Below, piece after piece: positions 24,635-33,561 of a stretch of DNA of 48,145 nt. The stretch lies in assembly GCA_030647355.1 (NCBI GenBank), contig JAUSIS010000010.1, positions 1-48,145 of the forward strand. The letters run 5' to 3'. Position 1 is the first letter of the stretch, and each line of letters starts with the position of its first letter. Position numbers and translations under genes: made by a program. The notes under the pieces were generated by a model. The model had not been told where the DNA came from. It made no database searches and saw only the letters and a program-made list of their open reading frames with translations. Source of the stretch: a bacterium (GTDB taxonomy: Bacteria; Patescibacteriota; UBA1384; VFKW01).

Positions 24635-27600
24635 TTAGGGAGCGACATTTGATAAGAATACGGACTGGATGTTGCTGAAACCAGGGAGAGCCCGTTTTGA
24701 TGAGTTATTTGATAGATAGGAGTTGTATTTTAGCGTTGAGTTGTTGCCAATATATGGCAGGGTGATATTGTTGCGGGCGGCGAGGAATCCTTCAAAGTCT
24801 AGTGCACTCGTACGATTATCTTGGATTACTGCATTATTGCTTGAGTAGATAGCGGCTTGGATAGTGTTGGAAGAGCGGTTGATGGTGACACTGCCGCCGA
24901 CGATAAAACCAAGCCCGTTTTTTTTAGGATCTGCCGAAGATACGCTGCCGTTTATTGTTAGGTTTCTAGAGACGATTATTGTACCATACCCAGAATATCT
25001 AAGATTCGCTATTACTAAATCTCGGGGGGAACCATCAGAATTAACAATATACCAGATACCCCCTTCCGGATAACGTGAACCGGATGATGTAGGAATTCCA
25101 GTGTTACTGTTGAGATTCCAGTTGGGAATAATGGTGCCGGGACCTAGAGGCAACAGACTTGTTTTTATGGGATTGGTTGGGCGATATTGATAAGCTTTTT
25201 CGGTTTTTAGGTTATTTAAATTCTGGGTAAGGGTTGTGTTGAATTTTGTCCAATCAATAGTATATCCTGACAGTATTTTGCATGTACCAGCTGTTCTACA
25301 GACATTACTAGGACTAATATTACGTCCGGCGACTATTGAGTTAGTTTCTACTTTGAAGCTGCCAAGCTTTACATCATTATGAGCGGCGACATCACCTGTT
25401 ATGTATGAAGGGAAGGGTTCAACAATAATTGTTAAATCATAATATCGATTGAATTCAATCGGACAGGGTACCGGCTGATCCGGTGCAATACTGGCATAGG
25501 TAACTGTTTTGGTTTGGTAGCCGGCAGGATCAGGATTAGCCGTAACACTATAACAGTCAGGAGGATCGCCGCTGATTGGTAGATTAAAGGTGTATTCGCC
25601 TTTGAGTGGATCGGGAGATGGAGTCGGAGGGGGTGTACCGGTATGACCAAACGCGGGAGGGAAATCCGGTCTTAAGACCGTAAGTTGAGTATTAATGCGA
25701 TCACCTTTAGAATTAACAACCGTGACATGAAGTTGGCCTGAATGTATGCTGATTTTCCCCCCCCCGCCGCCGCCGCCTCGATTGTCTCCACCATGTTCAC
25801 CGTTAGCAAAGAGACCAAGTATGGGATAGCCGGGTCCGATGCCATCAAAACCATTAGCGGCTCCGCCAAAAACTGTTGCCAGAGGGATCATTAGGTCGCT
25901 GTAGACTATGCGACCGCCAAATTGTATAAGACCACCGCCACCGCCACCGCCATATGCCCATGCTTCAACTTTTCCACATCCGACTTGTCCACTCTTGTGA
26001 TGTTCTGATTCTCCAAAAGTTCCATTGGCAGTTACATAGCTGCCGTTTGACAATATGATACTGTGTTGGGTTTCTAGAGAAATACGTCCTCCGCCGTTTC
26101 CACCAAGGGCATCGGCTACTTTGTTATTGCAAGAACCTCCCCCTCTGTCTTCTGCGTAAGCAAAACCGCCACCCGAGCCGTAGTCAATTACAGAAGAAGG
26201 GTAAGCCGGTCCTCCGTAACCCCAAGTATCTCCTTGTTCAGGAGTGCCCCCAGCTCCATATGAGCCGCCGCCGCCTGCTTTCGTATAATCATTACGATTA
26301 CCCACAAAATGGACAGCCTCGCCGCCGCTGGGACCGTAACCGTTTTGTCCGTCTGCTTGACCGCCCGGATAACCTTTACCATCTACATTGATAGTTCCGT
26401 TGCTTTTTAGCGTAATACCGCCAACGGTAACAATATCAACTTTTTTCCAGCGGGCAGTGCCAGCCGTTTCATCAGAGAGGGAATGGTCACCATCGCTATC
26501 TTGCGCCATATCAGCGATGGCTAGAGCATCGTGGGTTAAGACTCCATTACTTCTAACAGTCAGACCAAGAAAATTTCTTCTGCTGTCACAGGCTGTGTCA
26601 CTTCTGGCATCTACACGACCCCATCCGGGCGCTGTACCAATTTCACAGTTTTGTCCGGTCGAGTGGGCGACAGGCAGAGCATCTTCATATTTATCGTCGA
26701 GGAACCATCTATAACGACACTTATTATCGCTTCGTCTGATATTAACAAAGTTATAAAGTCCTATGCTATTTTTACATTCCAAATGAGTGCCAGCGGTTGG
26801 CCAGACTTTGACGGCCCCGGCATCAATAGTAGCGCCATCAATAACGACATCCTGGTTTTCACATTCTGCAGGGATCGAGGTAGCTCCACTCATAAAAACA
26901 CAGGCTTTCTCTCCTATGGAAACCGAAGGATCGATGTAAATGTAGCCACCACCGCCACCGCCGCCGTGGCCGGCGCCGCCGGCGCCGCCGTTAGCTGTAA
27001 TATTATAAAAAGTACCGGCGGGTTTAATGAAAGTTCCATTTGCCGCACCTGTACCGCCCGTGCCGGCATTGGCACCGGCAGATATCATTGTGCCATAAGG
27101 ATAAAAGAATTGATTAGCGCTTAGCCAAATAGAGCCGCCAGCTCCGGCACCGCTGTAGGCACGACCAATTTGAGTGCCGTCTCTACCGCTGGCAAAGATG
27201 CCGCTTGTAGTGCTAAGTATCCGTATATCGCCGCCGACCCGAAGATCAATTCGGCCGCCGCCGCTACCGCCGTTAGCAGTACTGCTGCTTTTTTTTGCGC
27301 TCCCACCGCCAGAGCCAAGTTTGAGTGGATTAATATCGGGAATGCTAGCAGACTGGGCATAGGGGGTGCCGCCTGCTCCCGTGATGGGCAGGCTGCCGGC
27401 GCCGCCTCTTCCTATAAATGCGCCGCCGCCGGCAGAGGCATAGTAGAACCATGAATTCGTCAACGCCCCAATACCCGGTCCCGGTCCGGTACCATTTGAT
27501 CCAGCAGTACCACCTCGATAGCCACGCTGGGAAACATCAATTTTACCCCCGTCGTCTAAAGTCACATCGCCCGCAATTTCCAAACTGACTTTTTTATCGC

Positions 27601-27937
27601 TCGAGATTGTGTCGGTTGATGAAAAATATGGGTGGGTTAAGATAGAATTACCGGTAATTTTTAAGCTGTTGAAGCGGTGATGGCCGGCAATAGTTACTGT
27701 CCCTCGTCTAATTTCGATATCGTCACCTTCGTAAGTCATATTGGTTGCACTGATGGTAGCGCTGGAATTAAAAATTCGCACTGCACCAATTAATATTGGA
27801 GCGTTAGTGTTTTGTTGAGGGCTATTCTTGTCTGATTGGGAAAAACCAATAACCAGGGCAAGAATAAATAATATTCCCAGTTTTAATATAAACTTGGTGT
27901 TTTTTCTGTTTATCAAACTTTTGAGATGGCGCAACAC
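24635..27937 (-). CDS. Giant glycine-rich exported surface protein
   Basis: An 1100-residue protein with one N-terminal hydrophobic helix (FILKLGILFILALVIGF), which could be a signal peptide or an anchor. Residues about 80-760 are beta-strand repeats (SLEIAGDVTLDDGGKIDVS, ISLETQHSIILSNGSYVTANG) mixed with runs of Gly such as GHGGGGGGGYIYID, suggesting a repetitive beta-helix. The C-terminal 300 residues (DVAAHNDVKLGSFKVETNSIVAGRNIS, GLGFIVGGSVTINRSSNTIQAAIYSSNNAV, FEGFLAARNNITLPY) resemble a domain found in exported CPR proteins. Start choice is uncertain: GTG at 27937 has GGAGGGG before it, while the frame also opens at a TTG four codons earlier. An adhesin or cell-surface role is inference. 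Confidence 0.7.
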   Translation of the reverse strand: MLRHLKSLINRKNTKFILKLGILFILALVIGFSQSDKNSPQQNTNAPILIGAVRIFNSSATISATNMTYEGDDIEIRRGTVTIAGHHRFNSLKITGNSILTHPYFSSTDTISSDKKVSLEIAGDVTLDDGGKIDVSQRGYRGGTAGSNGTGPGPGIGALTNSWFYYASAGGGAFIGRGGAGSLPITGAGGTPYAQSASIPDINPLKLGSGGGSAKKSSSTANGGSGGGRIDLRVGGDIRILSTTSGIFASGRDGTQIGRAYSGAGAGGSIWLSANQFFYPYGTMISAGANAGTGGTGAANGTFIKPAGTFYNITANGGAGGAGHGGGGGGGYIYIDPSVSIGEKACVFMSGATSIPAECENQDVVIDGATIDAGAVKVWPTAGTHLECKNSIGLYNFVNIRRSDNKCRYRWFLDDKYEDALPVAHSTGQNCEIGTAPGWGRVDARSDTACDSRRNFLGLTVRSNGVLTHDALAIADMAQDSDGDHSLSDETAGTARWKKVDIVTVGGITLKSNGTINVDGKGYPGGQADGQNGYGPSGGEAVHFVGNRNDYTKAGGGGSYGAGGTPEQGDTWGYGGPAYPSSVIDYGSGGGFAYAEDRGGGSCNNKVADALGGNGGGRISLETQHSIILSNGSYVTANGTFGESEHHKSGQVGCGKVEAWAYGGGGGGGLIQFGGRIVYSDLMIPLATVFGGAANGFDGIGPGYPILGLFANGEHGGDNRGGGGGGGKISIHSGQLHVTVVNSKGDRINTQLTVLRPDFPPAFGHTGTPPPTPSPDPLKGEYTFNLPISGDPPDCYSVTANPDPAGYQTKTVTYASIAPDQPVPCPIEFNRYYDLTIIVEPFPSYITGDVAAHNDVKLGSFKVETNSIVAGRNISPSNVCRTAGTCKILSGYTIDWTKFNTTLTQNLNNLKTEKAYQYRPTNPIKTSLLPLGPGTIIPNWNLNSNTGIPTSSGSRYPEGGIWYIVNSDGSPRDLVIANLRYSGYGTIIVSRNLTINGSVSSADPKKNGLGFIVGGSVTINRSSNTIQAAIYSSNNAVIQDNRTSALDFEGFLAARNNITLPYIGNNSTLKYNSYLSNNSSKRALPGFSNIQSVFLSNVAP

Positions 27938-27994
27938 TTCCCCTCCCAATTAGCCAGATTTCGAAAGTTATTTATTTAATTGTAACATAGACCA

Positions 27995-28029
27995 AGTATC
28001 CAGTATATAGTATAGAGTATTAAGTATTT
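27995..28029. repeat. AGTATNN heptamer array upstream of the surface-protein gene
   Basis: Five in-phase units: AGTATCC, AGTATAT, AGTATAG, AGTATTA, AGTATTT. The 24 bases 27998-28021 are identical and in the same orientation as 18585-18608 in the ftsK promoter. Confidence 0.7.
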
Positions 28030-28040
28030 AGAGGAATTCT

Positions 28041-29186
28041 TTAAACTTGGGCCTCGCGGATGCGCTCGAGAATCGAGCTTTCTTCTTGGGCCAAAGTAGT
28101 ATTTGGAATATCAAATCCAGCTGCAGCTTCGTGGCCGCCGCCGCCAAAAAGATTGGCAAGTCGAGCTACGTCAACGCCTTTTTCGACTGCTCGCAGGTTG
28201 CCATGAACGCCGCCTTTGCGCTCTGAGAGAAGCAGAGCAAAATCAATATTAGGAGCAGTTTTCAAGAGTTCGTCAATTACACCGCTTGTTTCTGATTCGC
28301 TAGCCCCCGATGCTTCGAGGTCCTGTTGAGTAATTGTGGACCAAATAAAGCGATGCGGGATATCTTCTTGGACATTAGCTAACGCTTTGCCCCAGAGTTT
28401 GAGAGTTGATAGAGGTCTGGTCTTATAGATCTTCTTGACTATTTCCTGCTGCTTGGCACCCGCGGCGACCAATTGGGCGGCGACGGTGAAAGATTTGGGA
28501 GTGGTTGAAGCATTCTGAAAGCTGCCAGTGTCAGTTGTAATGCCAGTTAGAAGAGCTGTAGCGATATCCGAGTCGAGCAAAGGTTTTTCCCGGCCTAATG
28601 ATTCGAGAAGAGCAACGAGAATCTCGGCAGTGGATGTGGCGGTTAAATCTATCCAATTCACTTTACCAAAATGATCATTAGATATATGGTGATCAATATT
28701 TACGATGGGGGTTTCATAAAATAGCGAGGTATTATTATCATAAATTGATCCTAGCCGCGACTCAAGATCGGAACAGTCGAGGATAATGGCTAAATCAAAA
28801 CGTGCCATACTTTGCTGAAATGAGACATCTTGTGGTTCAAAAAAACCTTGCGTAGGGGTGATGACTATATGGAGTTTTTTCTCATCTGCCAAGCGCTTGT
28901 AACCAAGTTTATCAACGTCGGTTTTAGCTAAGTCAACAGTAATTATAAAATCTTTTGCCCCTGTTAATTCTTGGGAAACAAGATCGGCTGAAGGAAGAAA
29001 TTGCAAATATTCAGGGATAGGGTCGGCGCAAACAGCAACTACTTCTTTATCAATTTTTTTGAGAGCTAAGGTGAGAGCAATAAGACTACCAAAAGAGTCG
29101 CCATCAGGATTAATATGAGAGGCAATGAGAATCCGTTTGGCACTGCGAATTAATTCTATAGATTGCTGCTTGGGGGTTAACTCCAT
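28041..29186 (-). CDS. DHH-family phosphoesterase (NrnA-like)
   Basis: A 381-residue DHH/DHHA1 protein of the NrnA/RecJ superfamily, which degrades very short RNAs or cyclic dinucleotides and may remove phosphate from pAp. The Mn-binding motifs are HINPDGDSFGS (I), ILDCSD (II), VNIDHHISND (DHH, III) and TGITTDTGSF (IV). The C-terminal DHHA1 motif is FGGGGHEAAAGF. A stretch at about 70-130 (TVDLAKTDVDKLGYKRLADEKKLHIVITP) is longer than in typical NrnA. AGGTGAG precedes the ATG, and a near-consensus promoter lies upstream. The substrate cannot be settled from sequence. Confidence 0.9.
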   Translation of the reverse strand: MELTPKQQSIELIRSAKRILIASHINPDGDSFGSLIALTLALKKIDKEVVAVCADPIPEYLQFLPSADLVSQELTGAKDFIITVDLAKTDVDKLGYKRLADEKKLHIVITPTQGFFEPQDVSFQQSMARFDLAIILDCSDLESRLGSIYDNNTSLFYETPIVNIDHHISNDHFGKVNWIDLTATSTAEILVALLESLGREKPLLDSDIATALLTGITTDTGSFQNASTTPKSFTVAAQLVAAGAKQQEIVKKIYKTRPLSTLKLWGKALANVQEDIPHRFIWSTITQQDLEASGASESETSGVIDELLKTAPNIDFALLLSERKGGVHGNLRAVEKGVDVARLANLFGGGGHEAAAGFDIPNTTLAQEESSILERIREAQV

Positions 29187-29225
29187 AGTTGCTCACCTTT
29201 CTGCCCTCCATATAGTTAATGTCAT

Positions 29226-29254
29226 ATTATAGCACTACAAGGGATAAGCGTCAA
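29226..29254 (-). promoter_or_regulatory. Promoter of the DHH phosphoesterase gene
   Basis: On the minus strand TTGACG (29249-29254) and TATAAT (29226-29231) have a 17-base spacer. Confidence 0.75.
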
Positions 29255-29255
29255 G

Positions 29256-29289
29256 GTTACTCAAAATTCTATGTTACTCAAAATTCTAA
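29256..29289. repeat. 17-bp tandem duplication
   Basis: Two adjacent 17-base units (29256-29272 and 29273-29289) differ only at the last base. They lie between the divergent promoters of the DHH gene and rpsT. Confidence 0.8.
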
Positions 29290-29319
29290 ATGTTCTGTAA
29301 TGTCCTGTAAACCAGAGTA

Positions 29320-29348
29320 TTTACAATCGAGCTATTTTTTGGTAATAT
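29320..29348 (+). promoter_or_regulatory. Promoter of rpsT
   Basis: TTTACA (29320-29325) and TAATAT (29343-29348) have a 17-base spacer. GGAGAAAGGA follows ahead of the rpsT start. Confidence 0.6.
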
Positions 29349-29377
29349 TGACGTTGAATAGGAGAAAGGACTGAATA

Positions 29378-29719
29378 ATGCCTAATACAAAATCAGCGAG
29401 AAAATCTTTAAGGGTGAGCGTCAGACGAAATAGCGAGAATCGTCAAACAAAAACAAATTTGCGACAGGTATTAAAAGCAACCAGTGATAAAAAACTGCCT
29501 GAAGTATTCAGCGCTTTGGATAAAGCGGCGAAAAACCATATAATGCATCCTAACAAAGCCGCGCGACTGAAATCGAGGGCCGCAAGACAATTGTCTGATT
29601 TTGGCAAGGAAGCTGAAAAGACAGTAAAGCCGACAAAAGCAGTTAAACCAAAAAGTAAAGCAGTAAAAAAGAGTACTGCCAAAAAAACTGCGACTAAAAA
29701 GAAATCTGTAAAGAAGTAG
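29378..29719 (+). CDS. rpsT: 30S ribosomal protein S20 with Lys/Ala-rich tail
   Basis: A 113-residue S20, a 16S rRNA binder. The N-terminal 85 residues fit the family (MPNTKSARKSLRVS, HPNKAARLKSRAARQL). The C-terminal 30 residues are an extra Lys/Ala/Thr/Val-rich, histone-H1-like tail (KPTKAVKPKSKAVKKS). GGAGAAAGGA precedes the ATG. lepB follows in the same direction after a 95-base gap with a hairpin. Confidence 0.93.
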   Translation: MPNTKSARKSLRVSVRRNSENRQTKTNLRQVLKATSDKKLPEVFSALDKAAKNHIMHPNKAARLKSRAARQLSDFGKEAEKTVKPTKAVKPKSKAVKKSTAKKTATKKKSVKK

Positions 29720-29774
29720 TCGAGGCAACACAGGTTCGAGACTAGGCCGTCTTGAATAAAGCTCCGGCAACTAA

Positions 29775-29804
29775 GGTCTCCTACGCATAAAGCTACGTAA
29801 GACC
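29775..29804 (+). promoter_or_regulatory. Hairpin abutting the lepB ribosome site
   Basis: GGTCT-CC-TACG pairs with CGTA-AGACC around a 10-base loop, with a two-base bulge. The stem ends directly before AAGGAGGG. There is no T run, so a translational effect is more likely than termination. Confidence 0.4.
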
Positions 29805-29814
29805 AAGGAGGGTT

Positions 29815-30369
29815 ATGCCGCGTTGGCGCTATATATTCCTATATTCAGGCGGGCTGTTTTTCGAATTAGCGAGTTTGATTGTAATTTTAGTCGTGATTGG
29901 TGTGCTTATTAACTATTTTTTATTCTCAATCACTCCTATTAAAGGGGCAAGTATGGAGCCCAATTTTTTCAGCGGAGATTGGACATTAATAAACAAATCG
30001 TCCTATATAAAAAATTCTCCTAAGCGGGGGGACGTGGTGGGGCTTCGTTTTCCGGGAGATCCTAATTCCGAAAAATATATCAAACGAGTGATTGGTTTAC
30101 CAAAAGAACAATTAATAATCAGCGGGGGCAAAATTTTCATTAACTCTGTGGAGCTTAAGGAAGGTTACTTGCCTAAAGATACTTTTACCATCCCCGATCT
30201 ATCCGTTCAATTGCACGAGGATCAGTATTTTTTGATAGGAGATAACCGCAACAATTCTTCGGATTCAAGGATTTGGGGACCTGCCAGTAAAAAAGAGTTC
30301 ATTGGCCGAGTGATATTTGTCATATTTCCATTTAAAAATTATCAATATATATCACAGCCAAGTTATTGA
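29815..30369 (+). CDS. lepB: Signal peptidase I
   Basis: A 184-residue membrane-bound Ser/Lys protease that cleaves signal peptides. One N-terminal membrane helix (LASLIVILVVIGVLINYF) precedes the catalytic Ser in GASMEPN, the general-base Lys in KYIKRVIGLP, and the conserved GDNRNNSSDSR box. AAGGAGGG precedes the ATG. It would process the exported proteins seen in this window, for example the C39-like protein. Confidence 0.95.
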   Translation: MPRWRYIFLYSGGLFFELASLIVILVVIGVLINYFLFSITPIKGASMEPNFFSGDWTLINKSSYIKNSPKRGDVVGLRFPGDPNSEKYIKRVIGLPKEQLIISGGKIFINSVELKEGYLPKDTFTIPDLSVQLHEDQYFLIGDNRNNSSDSRIWGPASKKEFIGRVIFVIFPFKNYQYISQPSY

Positions 30370-30395
30370 GTCTATCTTAATCTCTCTTAATCTCT

Positions 30396-31922
30396 CTAAT
30401 CAATTATTGGAGTACGGCTAACAATAAGATTATTGCTAGTATAGGCGATGAGGGGAAAGAGCAAATTAGCAAAATCCTCAATACTGACAATGGAAGGGTC
30501 GGAATCGAACCAATAAGGACGAGCAAATGGAACTTCAAAGAAATGCTTAGTCCAATCAACTTCGGCATTCAAGCAAACCGCATATGCAAGGTATTTGGTA
30601 TAAGGGCTTTGGTTTGCATCTTGAAAATCAATCGGTTTGCTTTGTATTAAATAGTTTCGGAAACGAAGCCAGGCAAGGCGAGCAGATTTGCCTTTAGGGG
30701 TAAGGATAGGCATTTTGGGAGCAAAATATAAAATAAGTGTAGCTGAAGCCATCATTCCAATCCAGAAGAATATTAAGAAAGGAAATGTTCTATTGAAAAT
30801 GATATTCAAAATAAAGCCCAGGGAACCGGCGAAAAAGAGAATAATTCCGTTTAATTTATATTTTTGATGGGTTAAACCCGGATTTTGCTGGAAATAGCCC
30901 TGATCAGTAACCAAGTTATATATTTCTAGAAAAACTTGAGCCATTTTTTCACTGAAAAGTGAACGATCGAGGGCTTTATTTATGTCCCGCAGATTATTCG
31001 TAGCTGATTTTGTCTCAAATATTTTAGAAAGTAATAATTTTTCATATTTATTTAAGTTATAAATCTCTTCTGATTCAAGCGCCCGCCCACGACCGAAGCT
31101 GAAGTTATTATGGCCTTCATAGATATGAATATAACCACGCTGGGCAAGATCAATCATTGTAGCGGATATTTCCCGAGCACCGATACGCCCATGAACTAAA
31201 ACTCCAATGACCGCGGGGGGAATGTTCTCGGGTAAAGTAGCGACCATCTGTTTTGTATCGACTCGATTGTAAATCCAGCGCTTTATGAGCATAGAGGATA
31301 AGAAAATCAATGTAATGAGAGGTAGGAGAAGTCCAATAATAATCCAGGTACTTATTGATAAACTGGTAATATCAAAGGCGCTGGATCGCCACCAGGGAGG
31401 GGTGATGATTCCTTTGGGCAGTCGAGTGTAAACGGCAAAAAAGGAATCGGGGCCTAAAAATTGCCCAGAGAAAATAATGGTGTGATCGTCCAGCATTGTA
31501 GCGTAAGTATTTTTTGTATAGCCGGCATCGGTGTGTTTTGATTGAACTTCATAATAAATCTGCGGTTTATTGATATTCGATTGAAACCGTACCTCAACCG
31601 TTAAATTATCTATATAAACGCCGGGTTTATCGAGAATTTTGTAGCGGACTATATCGTAATCCCTGTCAAGCTGTACTGTACTTACGACATGACCATCTTT
31701 GAATATCCGGCCGTCGTTGGTGACATTAAGGTTGACGGATTGCGAGTTGCCAGTGGAGGGTTGGCTGGGTGCTTGCATAGGGTCGGCAGACATATAAGAA
31801 TGATAGCTTTTAATACCAAATAGGCCAATGATTACTAGGGATATGGCTACAAAAAAAACGAACTGCTTTTTATAGAAGCCAGCGCCTTTAAATAATTCTT
31901 TAATGAGCTGCCAGTTGCTCAT
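30396..31922 (-). CDS. DUF2207-type membrane protein
   Basis: A 508-residue protein resembling the DUF2207 family of predicted membrane proteins. An N-terminal helix (QFVFFVAISLVIIGLFG) is followed by an outer beta domain (NVTNDGRIFKDGHVVSTVQLDRDYDIVRYKI), a membrane helix (ISTWIIIGLLLPLITLIFL), a cytoplasmic part (IPPAVIGVLVHGRIGAREISATMIDLAQRGYIHI, winged-helix-like), and two more helices near 355-400. The ATG at 31922 follows GGAGGGGAG and is preferred over an in-frame start six codons upstream. It lies 24 bases after holA in the same direction. Function is unknown for the family. A short 10-bp repeat (about 30371-30400) lies at its 3' end. Confidence 0.8.
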   Translation of the reverse strand: MSNWQLIKELFKGAGFYKKQFVFFVAISLVIIGLFGIKSYHSYMSADPMQAPSQPSTGNSQSVNLNVTNDGRIFKDGHVVSTVQLDRDYDIVRYKILDKPGVYIDNLTVEVRFQSNINKPQIYYEVQSKHTDAGYTKNTYATMLDDHTIIFSGQFLGPDSFFAVYTRLPKGIITPPWWRSSAFDITSLSISTWIIIGLLLPLITLIFLSSMLIKRWIYNRVDTKQMVATLPENIPPAVIGVLVHGRIGAREISATMIDLAQRGYIHIYEGHNNFSFGRGRALESEEIYNLNKYEKLLLSKIFETKSATNNLRDINKALDRSLFSEKMAQVFLEIYNLVTDQGYFQQNPGLTHQKYKLNGIILFFAGSLGFILNIIFNRTFPFLIFFWIGMMASATLILYFAPKMPILTPKGKSARLAWLRFRNYLIQSKPIDFQDANQSPYTKYLAYAVCLNAEVDWTKHFFEVPFARPYWFDSDPSIVSIEDFANLLFPLIAYTSNNLIVSRTPIID

Positions 31923-31946
31923 TTCTCCCCTCCAGAGCACTATTAA

Positions 31947-32897
31947 CTATTCAACAGCCCTGAATGATCCTAGACATAATTCTAATAGAAAAAGATCGAG
32001 GGCTATCTCTGGATTAATTATACCCGTTTTAATAGTGTAATCAAGGTCTCCCAGTTTTTCATAGATTGCTCTTAAGGCAGTCGGGGTGAAATTTTTGGCT
32101 TGGATAGATGCTTTTTTGAAAACCAGCGGATGGATGCCTGGAATATTGTTTAGTTTTGGATTTTGTTTAAGAGAATCCTGAACTATCAGTAAAGTTCTAA
32201 AACCATATACAAACATGGAAAATAGATAGATCGGTGAATCACCGGCAGCCAGACGCCCCCGAAGATGGGCGGCAGCCGTTTTCAGATCGCGCGAGCTAAG
32301 GGCATCTATCAGCCGGAAGATATCACCGGCTGGTTCAAAATGGATAATAGCAGCTAGTTTGTCGGTGGTGATACCCTCCGGGCAGTAGCTGATTAATTTG
32401 TCAATTTCATTTTTCAGTCGCCAAAGATCAGGGCCTATTTTAATGAGGGATTCGAGAGCATGCTTTTCTATCGGTACACCAGAAGCGGAAAATTGTTTGG
32501 CTGTCCATTGACGCAGTTTGATTGGATCAAGATATGCATATTCTTCAGCCAATTTGGGTCTGTTTAATGCCTTGAAAAGAGAATTTCGTTTATCTATTTT
32601 TTCGCTTTCATAGAAAATGGCCAGGGTGGAACGGGGTATTTTCGGTAGGAAATCCTCGATTGATTGCTGAGCATCTTTAGCGCCTTGTGAGATGAGATTG
32701 TGGATGATTACCAGCCGTTTGGGGGCAAGAAAGGGAGACGCCCAAAGTTGGCGGATAATTTCCTCCGCCTTAGTTTTGGCGCCGTCAATGTGGGCAAGAT
32801 TAGTATCGCCAAGATTTGTGTCGGTATATTTTTGACTGATAACACGGAGTTTGGCTCGCGATCGGTAGGTGTCTTCTCCGTAAATTAAGTAGCTCAT
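31947..32897 (-). CDS. holA: DNA polymerase III subunit delta
   Basis: A 316-residue clamp-loader delta subunit. It has YLIYGEDTYRSRAKLRVI at the start, the SPFLAPKRLVIIHNL strand, LAIFYESEKIDKRNSLFK, and the C-terminal collar part (FRLIDALSSRDLKTAAAHLRGRLAAGDSPIYLFSMFVYGFRTLL, then LREIYEKLGDLDY-like and EIALDLFLLELC). It opens the sliding clamp for loading. GGAGAG precedes the ATG. Its promoter shares the -35 region with that of the divergent membrane-protein gene. Confidence 0.88.
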   Translation of the reverse strand: MSYLIYGEDTYRSRAKLRVISQKYTDTNLGDTNLAHIDGAKTKAEEIIRQLWASPFLAPKRLVIIHNLISQGAKDAQQSIEDFLPKIPRSTLAIFYESEKIDKRNSLFKALNRPKLAEEYAYLDPIKLRQWTAKQFSASGVPIEKHALESLIKIGPDLWRLKNEIDKLISYCPEGITTDKLAAIIHFEPAGDIFRLIDALSSRDLKTAAAHLRGRLAAGDSPIYLFSMFVYGFRTLLIVQDSLKQNPKLNNIPGIHPLVFKKASIQAKNFTPTALRAIYEKLGDLDYTIKTGIINPEIALDLFLLELCLGSFRAVE

Positions 32898-32927
32898 TAG
32901 AACTCTCCATTATCCAAGGATGAGCAT

Positions 32928-32978
32928 ATTATAACTGATTGCCCAAGTATTGACAAAACGGGTAAAATATGGTATAGT
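32928..32978. promoter_or_regulatory. Divergent promoters with overlapping -35 boxes
   Basis: For the plus-strand gene, TTGACA (32950-32955) is 17 bases from TATAGT (32973-32978). For holA on the minus strand, TTGTCA (32951-32956) is 17 bases from TATAAT (32928-32933). The two -35 hexamers share five bases, so one polymerase should exclude the other. Confidence 0.75.
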
Positions 32979-33021
32979 ACTGGATACAGCTTTGAATGTT
33001 TTTCTGATTTGGAGGGTTCAG

Positions 33022-33504
33022 ATGAATCGGTTGCAAGGTTGGGTAAATTCTAAGTGGCTCAATGCGCTGGTGGTAGTAGTGGTACTGATCGCAATAAACT
33101 GGATCGTATCACGAATATCGCCTAGGGGTAACTGGATCTTGGCGAGAGTGTCAATAGTCACCGCGCTTTGGTTCCTGCGAAGCTGGATTGAACCACTCTG
33201 GAACGGAATGTTCCAAGTGTTCGATCGACTGATCGCACTCGATAAGAGCTTCGTAGCGAGGCTGCGGAGTTGGCTGGTGTCCCGGTGTTGGTGGAAGACA
33301 CTGGCAGCGCTGATTTTCCTAGTAGCTGTTGGCTTCCTTATGATACAGGTGGCACCGTGGGGTGGGTGGCTACTGGCTTGGGTACTAACCCACGTCATAG
33401 TCTGGCTGCTAAAGTTAGCAGCTGTGCTAGCCTGCATCGCTCTCGGAGCGATCATCAAGGCGGTGGTAAGCAATAACGCCTGCACGCCCCCTACCACACC
33501 ATGA
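33022..33504 (+). CDS. Small polytopic membrane protein, unknown
   Basis: A 160-residue protein with about four hydrophobic helices (ALVVVVVLIAINWIV, ARVSIVTALWFL, TLAALIFLVAVGFLMI, WLLAWVLTHVIVWLLKLAAVLACIALG). The sequence ISPRGNW and APWGGW repeats after the first and third helix suggest an internal duplication. GGAGGG precedes the ATG at 33022. It has its own promoter and a UUCG-loop terminator, and looks richer in G+C than holA and polA around it. No family is recognised. Confidence 0.65.
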   Translation: MNRLQGWVNSKWLNALVVVVVLIAINWIVSRISPRGNWILARVSIVTALWFLRSWIEPLWNGMFQVFDRLIALDKSFVARLRSWLVSRCWWKTLAALIFLVAVGFLMIQVAPWGGWLLAWVLTHVIVWLLKLAAVLACIALGAIIKAVVSNNACTPPTTP

Positions 33505-33524
33505 CTTTAGCCCTTATAGGGCAC

Positions 33525-33553
33525 AGGGAGACTTCGGTCTCCCTTTCGCTTTT
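33525..33553 (+). terminator. UUCG-loop hairpin terminator
   Basis: AGGGAGAC (33525-33532) and GTCTCCCT (33537-33544) pair around TTCG, followed by a T-rich run. It ends the 160-residue membrane-protein gene just before the polA stop on the other strand. Confidence 0.8.
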
Positions 33554-33561
33554 TATTGAAA

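Noticed and set aside
26388-27454. Several plus-strand open frames opposite the Gly-rich gene
   Set aside because: Ala/Pro-rich shadows of glycine codons; no start signals and heavy overlap with each other.
29733-29752. GGTTCGAG motif after rpsT, like a tRNA T-loop
   Set aside because: No T-stem, acceptor stem or anticodon arm can be built around it.
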